From positions 310,001 through 374,000 of the forward strand of contig JAWLGZ010000003.1 in the NCBI GenBank assembly GCA_041690635.1: a DNA stretch of 64,000 nt, read 5' to 3'. The notes beneath the pieces are model-generated. The model was not told the origin of the DNA, did no database searches, and saw only the letters and a list, made by a program, of their open reading frames with translations. A program made the translations under genes and the position numbers. The DNA is from JAWLGZ01 sp041690635. GTDB lineage: Bacteria > Pseudomonadota > Gammaproteobacteria > Thiohalomonadales > Thiohalomonadaceae. Positions 48,571 to 57,843 of this stretch are shown here, piece by piece (position 1 is the stretch's first letter; each line of letters opens with the position of its first letter).

Positions 48571-50223
48571 GTGATCACCCCGAGCCAGGCACTGCGCGTC
48601 GCCTACATCAACTGGGTTCTGATCCGTCACGGGCTGGACGAGCTGCTGCTGACCACCCCGCTGTTCCGTCCCGTCGCCTTCCTGCGCCACTTGATGTGGT
48701 GGCGGCGGCTGCGCAAGCCGGGCACCCGCGGCGAACGCATCCGCCGGGCACTGGAGGACCTCGGGCCAATCTTCGTCAAGTTCGGCCAGGTGCTCTCCAC
48801 CCGCCGCGACCTGTTTCCCGCCGACATCGCCGACGAGCTGGCCCGCCTGCAGGACCGGGTCTCGCCGTTCCCCGGCGAGGAGGCACGCGCTATCGTCGAA
48901 CGCGCCTACCGCAAGCCGATCGAAGAGGTGTTCGCCCACTTCGACACCCACCCCATCGCCTCCGCCTCGGTCGCTCAGGTACACGGCGCGCAACTGCTCG
49001 ACGGGCGCAAGGTGGTGGTGAAGGTTTTGCGGCCGAACATTGCGCCCACCATCCGCCGTGACATCGGTCTGATGTACATCGTCGCCGACCAGCTCCAGCG
49101 CTACTGGGCCGAGGCGCGGCGGCTGCGCCCGCGCGAAGTGGTGGCGGAGTTCGAGAAGACCATCCTCGACGAACTGGACCTGATGCGCGAGGCGGCCAAC
49201 GCCTCCCAGTTGCGGCGCAACTTTGCCGGCTCCGACATCCTCTACATCCCGGAGATCTACTGGCCCCACGTCCGGCGCAACGTCATGGTGATGGAGCGGA
49301 TCGAGGGGATTCCCATCAGCAACGTGGAGGCGATCCGCGCGGCCGGAGTCGATATGAAACTGCTGGCGGAACGCGGTGTGGAGATCTTCTTCACCCAGGT
49401 GTTCCGCCACAATTTCTTCCACGCCGACATGCACCCGGGGAACATCTTCGTCACCCCGGAGGCGCGCTACATCGCCGTGGACTTCGGCATCGTCGGCAGC
49501 CTGAGCCCCGAGGACAAGCGCTACCTCGCCGAGAACTTCGTCGCCTTTTTCCACCGCGATTACTACCGCGTGGCCGAACTGCACGTGGAATCGGGCTGGG
49601 TGCCGGAAAACACGCGTGTTGACGAGTTCGAGGCGGCCATCCGCACCGTCTGCGAACCGATCTTCGAGCGGCCGCTGTCGGAAATCTCCTTCGGCCAGTT
49701 GCTGGTTCGGCTGTTTCAGACTGCGCGGCGCTTCAACATGGAGGTGCAACCGCAGCTGGTGCTGCTGGAGAAGACGTTGCTCAACATCGAGGGGCTCGGC
49801 CGCCAGCTCTACCCGCAGCTCGACCTGTGGCAGACCGCCAAGCCGTTCCTGGAGCGGTGGATGGACGAGCAGGTGGGCACCCGGGCGGCGCTCAACCGCA
49901 TCCGGAGCAACGCCCCGCGCTGGGGCGAAATCCTGCCGGAGCTGCCGGGCCTCATCAATGATGTGCTCACCCGCGCCCGCGACGGCGAGCTCTCCGTCCG
50001 CACCGAAGCGGAGCAGTGGCGGCAAATCCGCCGCGAGATCCGGCGTGCCAACCACCGTACCTTCTCCGCCATCGTCGGTAGCGCCCTGATCATCGGTGCC
50101 GCAATGATCGTGGCACTCGACGGCTATGCGCCGCAGATGGTCTTCGGAGCACCGCTCCTCTCGTGGGTACTCGGCGCCATCGGCACCCTGGTCGTCCTGC
50201 TCAATTGGCCGCATAGGGACTGA
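48571..50223 (+). CDS. ubiB: UbiB/Coq8-family atypical kinase
   Basis: The 550-residue protein has the KxGQ motif KFGQVLSTRRDL, the alanine-rich loop SASVAQVHGAQL, catalytic DLD/DEL region (ILDELDLMREAAN), and HADMHPGNIF and VDFGIVG of the metal-binding loops. Two C-terminal TM helices lie at about 495-545. UbiB supports ubiquinone synthesis through ATPase activity. GTG 48571 gives the standard N-terminus (VITPSQALR). An upstream ATG at 48524 is out of frame. Confidence 0.95.
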   Translation: MITPSQALRVAYINWVLIRHGLDELLLTTPLFRPVAFLRHLMWWRRLRKPGTRGERIRRALEDLGPIFVKFGQVLSTRRDLFPADIADELARLQDRVSPFPGEEARAIVERAYRKPIEEVFAHFDTHPIASASVAQVHGAQLLDGRKVVVKVLRPNIAPTIRRDIGLMYIVADQLQRYWAEARRLRPREVVAEFEKTILDELDLMREAANASQLRRNFAGSDILYIPEIYWPHVRRNVMVMERIEGIPISNVEAIRAAGVDMKLLAERGVEIFFTQVFRHNFFHADMHPGNIFVTPEARYIAVDFGIVGSLSPEDKRYLAENFVAFFHRDYYRVAELHVESGWVPENTRVDEFEAAIRTVCEPIFERPLSEISFGQLLVRLFQTARRFNMEVQPQLVLLEKTLLNIEGLGRQLYPQLDLWQTAKPFLERWMDEQVGTRAALNRIRSNAPRWGEILPELPGLINDVLTRARDGELSVRTEAEQWRQIRREIRRANHRTFSAIVGSALIIGAAMIVALDGYAPQMVFGAPLLSWVLGAIGTLVVLLNWPHRD

Positions 50224-50381
50224 CCGGTCCGAGGTGACTACAAACTGACCTGCCACGCGAAAAACAACCCCTTCATCCCACCACCATTTAACGAATGACG
50301 CCGCCCGCTTTGGGCTTGTGTTAATGTCGGCGTGTTGTTCCGGCCTGACACCAAAATAACAGGGAAAGCAGGGGAGGCTTC

Positions 50382-51980
50382 ATGCGTCAAATCATCGCCC
50401 GTCTCATTCAAACCGGATTGCAGACCATCGGCATCCGTACCTTCGATGGTCAGTTTCTCTTCTCCTACGTCCTCATCTTCCTCTTTGCGCTCACCACCGC
50501 CGCATCGCTCTACCTGAGCATGGAGGCGGATGCCGGTGCCATCAACATGGCTGGTGCACAGCGGATGTTGAGCCAACGGGTTGCCAAGGAGGCGCTGCTC
50601 GCCGCGCAGGGCGTCGGCGACAGGGCACAGGTGCAAAAGACGGCAGAGACCTTCGAAAGTGCCCATAAGACACTGCTCGATGGGGATGCCAAGGCCGGTA
50701 TCACGGCGGTGAGCGATCCCGCCATCCGGGCCCAACTGGAAAATGTCGCCGGCATTTGGCAGGACTACAAGAAGGCGATCCTCGGCTACGTCAACGCGGC
50801 CGACGCCGCCGGCCTGAAGGCGTTACACGAGCAGTCGCCGGTCATTCTCAAGGAGATGAACGCGGCGGTGATGATGATGGAAAAGGCGGCCAACGCCAGT
50901 GTCCGTAATCAGCAGATCCTTGCGCTGGCGATGACCGGCGGCATCCTGCTCATCGTGGTGTTCGGACGCATGTTCGGCATGACCTGCCTGATGGGGCAGG
51001 TGGAGGTGCTCAAGCAGCATCTGGTCAAAGTCAGCGAGGGGGACTTTTCGCAACGTCTCGAAGTGGAAGATGACCACAACGAGATCGGCCAGATGTTCGC
51101 CGCCTACAACCGCATGCTGACCCAGGTGGGCGCGATTATCACGGCCGTGGAGACGGTCATAGAAGAGGTGGGGAGCGGCACCGAGCACGTGGTCGGCAGT
51201 CTGCGCGAAACCGCAGGAGGTGTGCGTCAGCAGAACAGCGATATCGACCAGGTCGCCACCGCCATGAACGAGATGGCTGCCACCGTGCAGGAGGTGGCAG
51301 GCCACGCGGCACAAGCTGCTTCAGCCGCGGAGCAGGCCTCCAGCGAGGCGGGGAGCGGCCGGGAGGTGGTGGCGCGCACCGTGGAGAGCATTGATCGCCT
51401 GGCGCGCCACGTAGAGGATGCGGCCGAGGCGATGCAGAAACTTCAGGCCGATAGCGAGCAGGTGGGGCAGGTGCTGGAGGTAATCAACGGCGTTGCCGAA
51501 CAGACCAATCTGCTTGCTCTCAATGCGGCCATCGAGGCGGCACGCGCCGGCGAACAGGGCCGCGGCTTTGCGGTTGTGGCGGATGAGGTGCGTACCCTGG
51601 CCCAACGCAGCCAGCACTCCACCGAGGAGATCCGCACCATTATTGAACGGCTGCAAAGCCGGGCCCGGGAGGCGGCTGCCGTCATGGAGCGCAGCCAGAC
51701 CCAGGCGCGGGAGGGGGTATCCCAGACCAAGGAGGCAGGTAGCGCCCTGAAGAGCATTGTCGACGCGGTCGCCACCATCACCGACATGAACACTCAGATC
51801 GCCACCGCTGCCGAAGAGCAGTCGCAGGTGGCGGAAGAGATGGACCGCAATATCACCCGCATCGCCGGAGTGGCCGACAACACCAGTCGACTCGCCAACG
51901 ACACCGTGGGCGAGATCGAAGGTATCAGTGGACAGATGCAGGAGTTGAAGCTGCTGGTCAGGAAATTCCGCACCGCGTAG
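50382..51980 (+). CDS. Methyl-accepting chemotaxis protein with PilJ-type sensor
   Basis: The 532-residue protein has TM1 (about 28-47), a periplasmic PilJ-like helical domain with INMAGAQRMLSQRVAKEALLAAQG, TM2 (about 180-200), a HAMP domain, then the MCP signalling domain. The hairpin tip reads VINGVAEQTNLLALNAAIEAARAGEQGRGFAVVADEVRTLA. The sensor type suggests nitrate/nitrite or type IV pilus-linked sensing, but ligand is unknown. GGGGAGG precedes the ATG. No che genes lie nearby. Confidence 0.93.
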   Translation: MRQIIARLIQTGLQTIGIRTFDGQFLFSYVLIFLFALTTAASLYLSMEADAGAINMAGAQRMLSQRVAKEALLAAQGVGDRAQVQKTAETFESAHKTLLDGDAKAGITAVSDPAIRAQLENVAGIWQDYKKAILGYVNAADAAGLKALHEQSPVILKEMNAAVMMMEKAANASVRNQQILALAMTGGILLIVVFGRMFGMTCLMGQVEVLKQHLVKVSEGDFSQRLEVEDDHNEIGQMFAAYNRMLTQVGAIITAVETVIEEVGSGTEHVVGSLRETAGGVRQQNSDIDQVATAMNEMAATVQEVAGHAAQAASAAEQASSEAGSGREVVARTVESIDRLARHVEDAAEAMQKLQADSEQVGQVLEVINGVAEQTNLLALNAAIEAARAGEQGRGFAVVADEVRTLAQRSQHSTEEIRTIIERLQSRAREAAAVMERSQTQAREGVSQTKEAGSALKSIVDAVATITDMNTQIATAAEEQSQVAEEMDRNITRIAGVADNTSRLANDTVGEIEGISGQMQELKLLVRKFRTA

Positions 51981-51988
51981 CACGCCCA

Positions 51989-52047
51989 GGGCAATCTCAT
52001 TGTGCCGATTCGCCGAGTCTGGTTAGCGGCACAATGCGATGTTGCCC
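51989..52047. terminator. Hairpin between the chemoreceptor and dctP
   Basis: GGGCAA-tct-CATTGTGCCG (51989-52007) pairs with CGGCACAATG-cgatg-TTGCCC (52027-52047), a 10+6 bp stem with a small internal loop and 19-base terminal loop. It lies in the gap between convergent genes. There is no T-run. Confidence 0.5.
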
Positions 52048-52096
52048 CAGGAATTTCGTTCAATTTGGGAGCGGCGCGAACGGGCCACTCACAGGC

Positions 52097-53089
52097 TCAA
52101 AGCGCATCGCGCTCTTGCAGCAAAGCATCGAGGATCTTCCTGCCGCGTTCACCGGCCATCTCCACATAGGTGTCTCGCACCGGCAGGCTGCGCTGGCGGA
52201 ACACCTCCCGTTCGGCGTCGGTCAGCTCGACCATCTCGATGTCGCTGCTGGCCCGTATCTTCTCCAGCCGCTCGCGATTGAACCGCTTCTGCACCTCGAA
52301 TATGTAGTCGTTGAGCTCGGCGATGCTCTCGTCGAACGCTTCGCGGATGTCCGGCGCCATGGTGGCGACGAACTGCGGGTTGGCGACCACGGTGGCGATG
52401 AAGGGGAGGTGGCGCGGGAAGGTCATCGCCTGCTGCACTTCGTAGAAGCTCATCTCTTCGATGGCGAAGACGGGATTCACCTGGCCGTCGATCATGTTGA
52501 GCTGTAGCGCGCCATACACCTCGGCGTAGGGCATGGGTGTCGGGTTGGCGCCGTAGGCCTTGTAGGCCTCGACCAGCAGCGGCGACACCATGGTGCGCAT
52601 CTTGAATCCGCCGAAATCGGCCGGGGTGCGCAGCGGCCGGTTGCCGGTCCACGCCATCCACCCTTCGGTGACGATGGCGAGGAGATCGAGGTTCTTCTCC
52701 CGGTAGGCCGCGCCGAGCAGTTCGTGCAGCGCGGCACTCCGCTCCAGCAGGCGGCGCAGGGCGGCGTCCTCTTCGGGAAAGAGGAAGTGCAGGGAGAATA
52801 TCTGGCTCTCGGGCACCACCGAACCGAGGTGGCCGGGGGAGGCGAAGGCGAGCTGAATGGCGCCGCCCTGCACCAGCTCGGTGAGCTGGGCGGAGGTACC
52901 GAGGGTGCCGTAGGGGTAGACGCTCACCTGCACACGACCGCCGCTCTTCTCCGCCATCAGTTCGGCGAATCTCTGCGCGTAGGCGTCCTGTACGCTGCCC
53001 TGGATCTCTTCGATGGCGAACCGCCACTCCTGGGCGGCGGCCTGCATTGCGACCGCCAGTGACAGGACGATTCCGACCAGTACCCGCAT
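52097..53089 (-). CDS. dctP: TRAP transporter substrate-binding protein DctP
   Basis: The 330-residue protein has a signal peptide (MRVLVGIVLSLAVAMQAAAQ) and the DctP fold: GSVQDAYAQRFAELMAEKSGGRVQVSVYPYGTLGTSAQLTELVQGG, IRTP-type FKMRTM, and VYGALQLNMIDGQVNP with the ligand-binding arginine in KMRTMVSPL. It captures organic acids or related solutes in the periplasm. GGAGAGAGG precedes ATG 53089. It is divergent from dctQM. Confidence 0.93.
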   Translation of the reverse strand: MRVLVGIVLSLAVAMQAAAQEWRFAIEEIQGSVQDAYAQRFAELMAEKSGGRVQVSVYPYGTLGTSAQLTELVQGGAIQLAFASPGHLGSVVPESQIFSLHFLFPEEDAALRRLLERSAALHELLGAAYREKNLDLLAIVTEGWMAWTGNRPLRTPADFGGFKMRTMVSPLLVEAYKAYGANPTPMPYAEVYGALQLNMIDGQVNPVFAIEEMSFYEVQQAMTFPRHLPFIATVVANPQFVATMAPDIREAFDESIAELNDYIFEVQKRFNRERLEKIRASSDIEMVELTDAEREVFRQRSLPVRDTYVEMAGERGRKILDALLQERDAL

Positions 53090-53232
53090 TCCTCTCTCCC
53101 GGTTCAATCCCTTTTTCACGTTAACACAGGGGGCGCGTCGGTGCCGGGCGTGGCACCGCAACCGCGCTGAATGTCGGTGCGCACCCCTTTCCGGTATGCT
53201 GAAAAGATGTTGTTCCAGGACCAGAAAGTGCC

Positions 53233-53781
53233 GTGAAACGGCTGTTACGCCTGTTTGAGGGGCTGGATCGCGGGATCGGCTGGGGTGAGGCGGCGGTGCT
53301 GTCGCTGTCGGTCATGGCGCTGGCGCTGGTGAGCATCGCCAATGTCATCGGCCGCAACCTGCTGGACCACAGCCTCGCCTTCACGCAGGAGGTGAATCAG
53401 TCGCTGATGGTGCTGATCACCTTCGTGGGCATCGGCTACGGCGCCCGCCGGGCGCGCCACATCCGCATGTCCGCCCTCCACGATCAGCTGCGCGGCCGCT
53501 GGCGCAAGGCGCTACTGGTCTTCACCAGTGTCGGCACCGCCGCGCTGCTCTTTTTTCTCGCCTGGTATGCGGTGGAGTATGTGGCGCAGACCCGCCGCAT
53601 CGGCTCGGTCACGCCGGCACTGCAGATCCCGCTCTGGGCGATCTACCTGTGGGTTCCGATCGGCTTCACCGTCGGCGGCATTCAGTATCTGCTGGCAGCC
53701 CTGCGCAACCTCACCACGCCGGGCGCGCACCTCGCGTTCAACTGCGCGGACGAGTACGAAAACGGCGGGGAGGGGCGGTGA
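53233..53781 (+). CDS. dctQ: TRAP transporter small permease DctQ
   Basis: The 182-residue protein has four TM helices and the DctQ pattern NVIGRNLLDHSLAFTQEVNQSLMVLITFVGIGYGARRARHIRMSAL. It is the membrane link between DctP and DctM. GTG 53233 was chosen; AGGA lies 13 bases upstream. The stop overlaps the GTG of dctM (GTGA). Confidence 0.93.
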   Translation: MKRLLRLFEGLDRGIGWGEAAVLSLSVMALALVSIANVIGRNLLDHSLAFTQEVNQSLMVLITFVGIGYGARRARHIRMSALHDQLRGRWRKALLVFTSVGTAALLFFLAWYAVEYVAQTRRIGSVTPALQIPLWAIYLWVPIGFTVGGIQYLLAALRNLTTPGAHLAFNCADEYENGGEGR

Positions 53782-55061
53782 TCGGTCTGGTCGTCACCGT
53801 GATGGTGGTGTTGCTCCTGCTCGGCTTTCCGATGCTGGTGCCGCTGGTGGCGGCCGCGCTGGTGCTGCTGTTCACCGAGTACGGTTTCCTCAGCCCTGCC
53901 ATGCTGGTGCAGCAGATGGTGGGCGGGGTGAAGCCGGCGGTGTTGACCGCCGTGCCGCTGTTCATCTTCGCCGCCGACCTGATGATTCGCGGCCACACCG
54001 CACAGCGGCTGCTCGATCTGGTGGAGTCGCTGGTGGGCCACCTGCGCGGGGGGCTGCCGATCACCACCGCGCTCTCCTGCACCCTGTTCGGGGCGGTCTC
54101 CGGCTCCACCCAGGCGACGGTGGTGGCGATGGGGGGTCCGTTGCGGCCCAAGCTGTTGCATGCGGGGTATCGCGACAGTTTCGCCATGGGCCTCATCATC
54201 AATGCCAGCGACATCGCGCTGCTGATTCCCCCCAGTATTGGCATGATCATCTACGGCGTGGTGTCGGGTACCTCCGTCGGCGAGCTGTTCATCGCCGGCA
54301 TCGGACCGGGGCTGCTGATCCTCGTACTCTTCTCCGCCTACGCCTGGTTCCACTCGTGGCGCATGAACATCCCGGTGCTGCCGCGGGCCGACCACACCCG
54401 CCGTTTGCGGGCACTGCGACGGGCGGTGCTGCCGCTCGGCTTCCCGGTGATCATCATCGGCGGTATCTACAGCGGCATCTTCAGTCCCACCGAGGCGGCG
54501 GCGGTATCGGTGATGTATGCGCTGCTGCTCGAGGTGGTGGTCTTCCGGGTGCTGCGGCTGCGGGAGATCCCGTCGGTGGCGCTCTCCACCGGCCTGGTGA
54601 CGGCGGTGGTGTTCATTCTGGTGGCGGGGGGAACGGCGTTCTCCTGGATGATCGCCTTCGCCCGGATTCCGGATCTGCTGCTCGGCGATTTCATCACCTT
54701 GGCCGCCGACAACCACCTGCTGCTGCTCGGGCTGCTCGCGGTGGCCTACTTCATCGGCTGCATGTTCGTCGACCCGATCGTGGTGATCCTGATCCTCACC
54801 CCCATCTTCGCGCCGGTGATCAAGCAGTCCGGTATCGATCCGGTGCTGGTGGGGACGCTGGTCACCCTGCAGGCGGCCATCGGCTCCGCCACACCGCCGT
54901 TCGGTTGCGACATCTTCACCGCCCAGGCGATCTTCCGCCGGCCCTATCTGGAGATCATCCGCGGCACGCCGCCGTTCATCGCCATGCTGGTGTTCGCCAC
55001 GGTGCTGCTCATCCTGTTCCCGCCGATCGCGCTGTTCCTGCGCGACCTGGCGTTCCGGTGA
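53778..55061 (+). CDS. dctM: TRAP transporter large permease DctM
   Basis: The 427-residue protein has about 12 TM helices, with RGGLPITTALSCTLFGAVSGSTQATVVAMGG, MGLIINASDIALLIPPSIGMIIYG and TPPFGCDIFTAQAIF as DctM signatures. It uses a sodium gradient to import the DctP-bound solute. GTG 53778 overlaps dctQ and has GGGGAGGGG upstream. The stop lies 3 bp from the convergent DJ-1 gene. Confidence 0.95.
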   Translation: MIGLVVTVMVVLLLLGFPMLVPLVAAALVLLFTEYGFLSPAMLVQQMVGGVKPAVLTAVPLFIFAADLMIRGHTAQRLLDLVESLVGHLRGGLPITTALSCTLFGAVSGSTQATVVAMGGPLRPKLLHAGYRDSFAMGLIINASDIALLIPPSIGMIIYGVVSGTSVGELFIAGIGPGLLILVLFSAYAWFHSWRMNIPVLPRADHTRRLRALRRAVLPLGFPVIIIGGIYSGIFSPTEAAAVSVMYALLLEVVVFRVLRLREIPSVALSTGLVTAVVFILVAGGTAFSWMIAFARIPDLLLGDFITLAADNHLLLLGLLAVAYFIGCMFVDPIVVILILTPIFAPVIKQSGIDPVLVGTLVTLQAAIGSATPPFGCDIFTAQAIFRRPYLEIIRGTPPFIAMLVFATVLLILFPPIALFLRDLAFR

Positions 55062-55064
55062 TCC

Positions 55065-55622
55065 CTAACAGGACGGGCGCTGCAGGGCGGCCTCCACTTC
55101 GTCCCGCTTAGGCCGCCCGGCCAGCACCTCGATCAGTTCAAGGGCGAAGTCCATGGCGGTGCCGGGACCGCGTGAGGTGATCACCTTGCCGTCGCGCACC
55201 ACCGGATCGCTGACGTAGGTGACATTGGGGAGGTTCATGCGGTCGACGAAACCCGGAAAGCTGGTGGCCCGGCGTCCGGTCAGCAGACCGGCGTTGCCGA
55301 GTACCTTGGGGGCGGCGCAGATGGCGGCGGTGTAGCGCTCCCTGGCGGCCATCTTCTTCAGCAGTTCAGCGATGCGCGGGTCGTTGTCCAGGTGATCGGC
55401 GCCGGGCATTCCGCCGGGCAGTACCACCATGTCGTACTCCCGTTCCAGCGCCGCCTCCAGCGTGGTGTCGGGGAGCAACACCACGCCACGGGAGGCGGTG
55501 ACGGGGCCCTCGGTCAGCCCGGCGGTGACCACCTCCACACCGGCGCGGCGCAGCAGGTCGATTACGGTGACGGCTTCGAGCTCTTCGCAGCCTTGGGCGA
55601 GGGGGACAAGGACGCTTGCCAT
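55065..55622 (-). CDS. DJ-1/YajL family protein
   Basis: The 185-residue protein has the YajL pattern VLVPLAQGCEELEAVTVIDLLRRAGVEV, VLPGGMPGADHL, and the reactive Cys102 in AAICAAPKVLG. DJ-1 proteins are redox-linked chaperones or glyoxalase-like enzymes; YajL is the closest E. coli homologue. The gene overlaps yibQ by 61 bp at its start, an unusually long overlap between same-strand genes. Confidence 0.92.
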   Translation of the reverse strand: MASVLVPLAQGCEELEAVTVIDLLRRAGVEVVTAGLTEGPVTASRGVVLLPDTTLEAALEREYDMVVLPGGMPGADHLDNDPRIAELLKKMAARERYTAAICAAPKVLGNAGLLTGRRATSFPGFVDRMNLPNVTYVSDPVVRDGKVITSRGPGTAMDFALELIEVLAGRPKRDEVEAALQRPSC

Positions 55623-56383
55623 TGTTTGATCCTTTGCTTTTCCCTGAATGCGATCAGTGTAGAGACCGGCACCAGCTCCACCCCACGCTCCCGCAGCCGG
55701 GGCAGCACCTCCTCCAAAACCTCCAGGGTCTCCGGATAGGGGTGGCCGATGCCCACCGCCCAGCCGTTCAGGCGGGCCTGTTCGATCAGCCGGTCGAACT
55801 GGCGGGTGACAAAGGCGCGGGTTTGGATGGCATCAAGGAAGATGTCGCGGGTGAGGGTCGGCACCCCCTGGCTCTCGGCCTCGCGCCCCGCGATGGTACC
55901 GGGGGTGGTGCGGCTGTCGACGAAGTAGAGCCGGCCGCGCTGTTTCAGCTCCTCCATCAGCCAGGTCATCGGTACGGCGTGGCGGGTGAGCAGACTGCCC
56001 ATGTGGTTGTTCACGCCGGCGGCATGGGGCACCGATTCCAGATTGGCCATCACCGTCCGGGAGAATGCGGCCCGGTCCATATCCAGCGTCAGGCCGCCCG
56101 GACCAAGGCGGTTGCCGCGCTCGGCCTGCATCGGCAGGTGGAGCATCACCTCCTTGCCGCGGGCGTGGGCAAGCCGGGCCAGCCGCGCGGCATGGGGGGT
56201 GCGGGGAAGGATGGAGTAGGTGAGCGGCCCACGCAGGTTGAGCGCCCGCTCACCGGCGGCCAGCCGATCACCCAGATCGTCGATGATGATGGCAATGGCC
56301 GGCACCGCCCGCCCCGGTTCCGCCGCGACAGGCGGCACCAGGGCGAACAGGACAAGCCAGGCGATCCGTTGCCACAGCATCAT
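55562..56383 (-). CDS. yibQ: YibQ family divergent polysaccharide deacetylase
   Basis: The 273-residue product has a signal peptide (MMLWQRIAWLVLFALVPPVAA) and the divergent polysaccharide deacetylase fold: IAIIIDDLGDRLAAGERALNLRGPLTYSILPRTP, KEVMLHLPMQAE, GVNNHMGSLLT, YFVDSRTTPGTIA and AVGIGHPYPETLEVL. Function is unknown; it is next to envC in E. coli, as here with ctpA between. The last 20 codons overlap the DJ-1 gene. Confidence 0.92.
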   Translation of the reverse strand: MMLWQRIAWLVLFALVPPVAAEPGRAVPAIAIIIDDLGDRLAAGERALNLRGPLTYSILPRTPHAARLARLAHARGKEVMLHLPMQAERGNRLGPGGLTLDMDRAAFSRTVMANLESVPHAAGVNNHMGSLLTRHAVPMTWLMEELKQRGRLYFVDSRTTPGTIAGREAESQGVPTLTRDIFLDAIQTRAFVTRQFDRLIEQARLNGWAVGIGHPYPETLEVLEEVLPRLRERGVELVPVSTLIAFREKQRIKQWQASLSPSPKAAKSSKPSP

Positions 56384-56398
56384 CGGGCAGCGCGCGGC

Positions 56399-57733
56399 TC
56401 AGGGTGCCGCAGAGGAACGCAGGATGTGCAGCCCTTTAAGCAGGTTGTACGCCTCGTAGAGGCCGTAGTCCGTGCTGGCCAGCGGCGTGCCGTCGGCCGG
56501 CTCCTTCTCCCCGCCTTTGGCACCGGTCTTGTCACCGTTCTCCTCGCCATTGCCGTTCAGCAGGTGGCGGCTGAGGTCGGCCTCTTTCACCAGCTCGGTG
56601 CCGCTCTCCTCCACTTCGGCCACGGTCACCGGGCGGATGGTGATGTCGGGTTTGATCCCCTCGGCCTGGATGGAGCGCCCTGACGGGGTGAAGTAGCGGG
56701 CGGTGGTGAGCTTCACCCCGGTGCTGTTACTCATCGGGAAGATGGTCTGCACCGACCCCTTGCCGAAGGTCTGGGCGCCCATCACCACGGCGCGGCGGTG
56801 GTCCTGCAGCGCCCCCGCGACGATCTCCGAGGCGGAGGCGGAGCCGCCGTTGACCAGCACCACCAGCGGTGCACCCTTGAGGACGTCACCCGGGGTGGCG
56901 CTGAACTTCAGTTCGGCATCCGTGGTCCGTCCCTGGGTGTAGACGATCAGCCCCTTGTTGAGGAAGGCATCCGACACCTCCACCGAGGCGCCGAGAACGC
57001 CGCCCGGGTTGTTGCGCAGGTCCAGCACCAACCCGTTGAGTTCACCGCCATTCTCCTTGCGCAGCCGGGAGACCGCGTCGATCACCTGGGCGGCGGTCTT
57101 GGTCTGGAAGTTGGTGATGCGCACGTAACCGAAGCCGTCGCCTAGATCCCGGCTCTTGACGCTCTTCACCTTGATCACGTCGCGGGTGATGGTGATCTTG
57201 AGCGGCGCATCGGCGCCGCTGCGTACGATGGTCAGGGTGATATCGCTGCCAGGCTTGCCGCGCATCAGCTTGACCGCATCGTTCAGGGTCATCCCCTTCA
57301 CCGGCGTGTCGTCGAGCCGGATAATCAGGTCGCCCGCCTGTACGCCGGCACGGGCGGCCGGAGTGTCATCGATAGGGGCGACCACCTTGACGAAGCCGTC
57401 CTCCATGCCCACCTCGATGCCGAGGCCGCCGAACTCGCCGGTGGTGCCTGCCTGAAGGTCCTTGAAGGCGTCGGCGTCGAGGAAGGCGGAGTGGGGATCG
57501 AGACCCGAGAGCATGCCGCTGATGGCGCTGTCGAGCAGCTTCTTGTCGTCCACCTGCTCCACATAATCCGACTTGATTTTGCCGAACACCTCGGCGAAAG
57601 CGCGCAGCTCGTCCAGCGGCAACGGCGTGACGCTCTCGGTGCGGTCGGCGAAGACGCTGCCGCCGAGCGACAGACTGAGCCCCATGGTCACGCCCAGAAC
57701 CAGGACCAGCAGGGTGCGGGTTGTATGCCTCAT
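56399..57733 (-). CDS. ctpA: C-terminal processing protease CtpA (S41A)
   Basis: The 444-residue product has a signal peptide (TLLVLVLGVTMGLSLSLGGSVFA), a PDZ domain (about 95-175: FGGLGIEVGMEDGFVKVVAPIDDTPAARAGVQAGDLIIRLDD), and the S41 catalytic domain. The nucleophile Ser is in NGGSASASEIVAGAL and the Lys in QTFGKGSVQ. A Lys/Glu-rich C-terminal linker follows. It trims periplasmic proteins. In Pseudomonas CtpA and EnvC neighbour each other too. GGGAGT precedes ATG 57733. Confidence 0.95.
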   Translation of the reverse strand: MRHTTRTLLVLVLGVTMGLSLSLGGSVFADRTESVTPLPLDELRAFAEVFGKIKSDYVEQVDDKKLLDSAISGMLSGLDPHSAFLDADAFKDLQAGTTGEFGGLGIEVGMEDGFVKVVAPIDDTPAARAGVQAGDLIIRLDDTPVKGMTLNDAVKLMRGKPGSDITLTIVRSGADAPLKITITRDVIKVKSVKSRDLGDGFGYVRITNFQTKTAAQVIDAVSRLRKENGGELNGLVLDLRNNPGGVLGASVEVSDAFLNKGLIVYTQGRTTDAELKFSATPGDVLKGAPLVVLVNGGSASASEIVAGALQDHRRAVVMGAQTFGKGSVQTIFPMSNSTGVKLTTARYFTPSGRSIQAEGIKPDITIRPVTVAEVEESGTELVKEADLSRHLLNGNGEENGDKTGAKGGEKEPADGTPLASTDYGLYEAYNLLKGLHILRSSAAP

Positions 57734-57843
57734 GAAGTACTCCCGGGAACGGATTCCCCTGTTCATTCAGATGCGGGCGGTGCCGGATTGCCTAGATACT
57801 ACTGCAACAGCGCTGCCTGTTCCCATCTTTTGCGCTCTCTTGG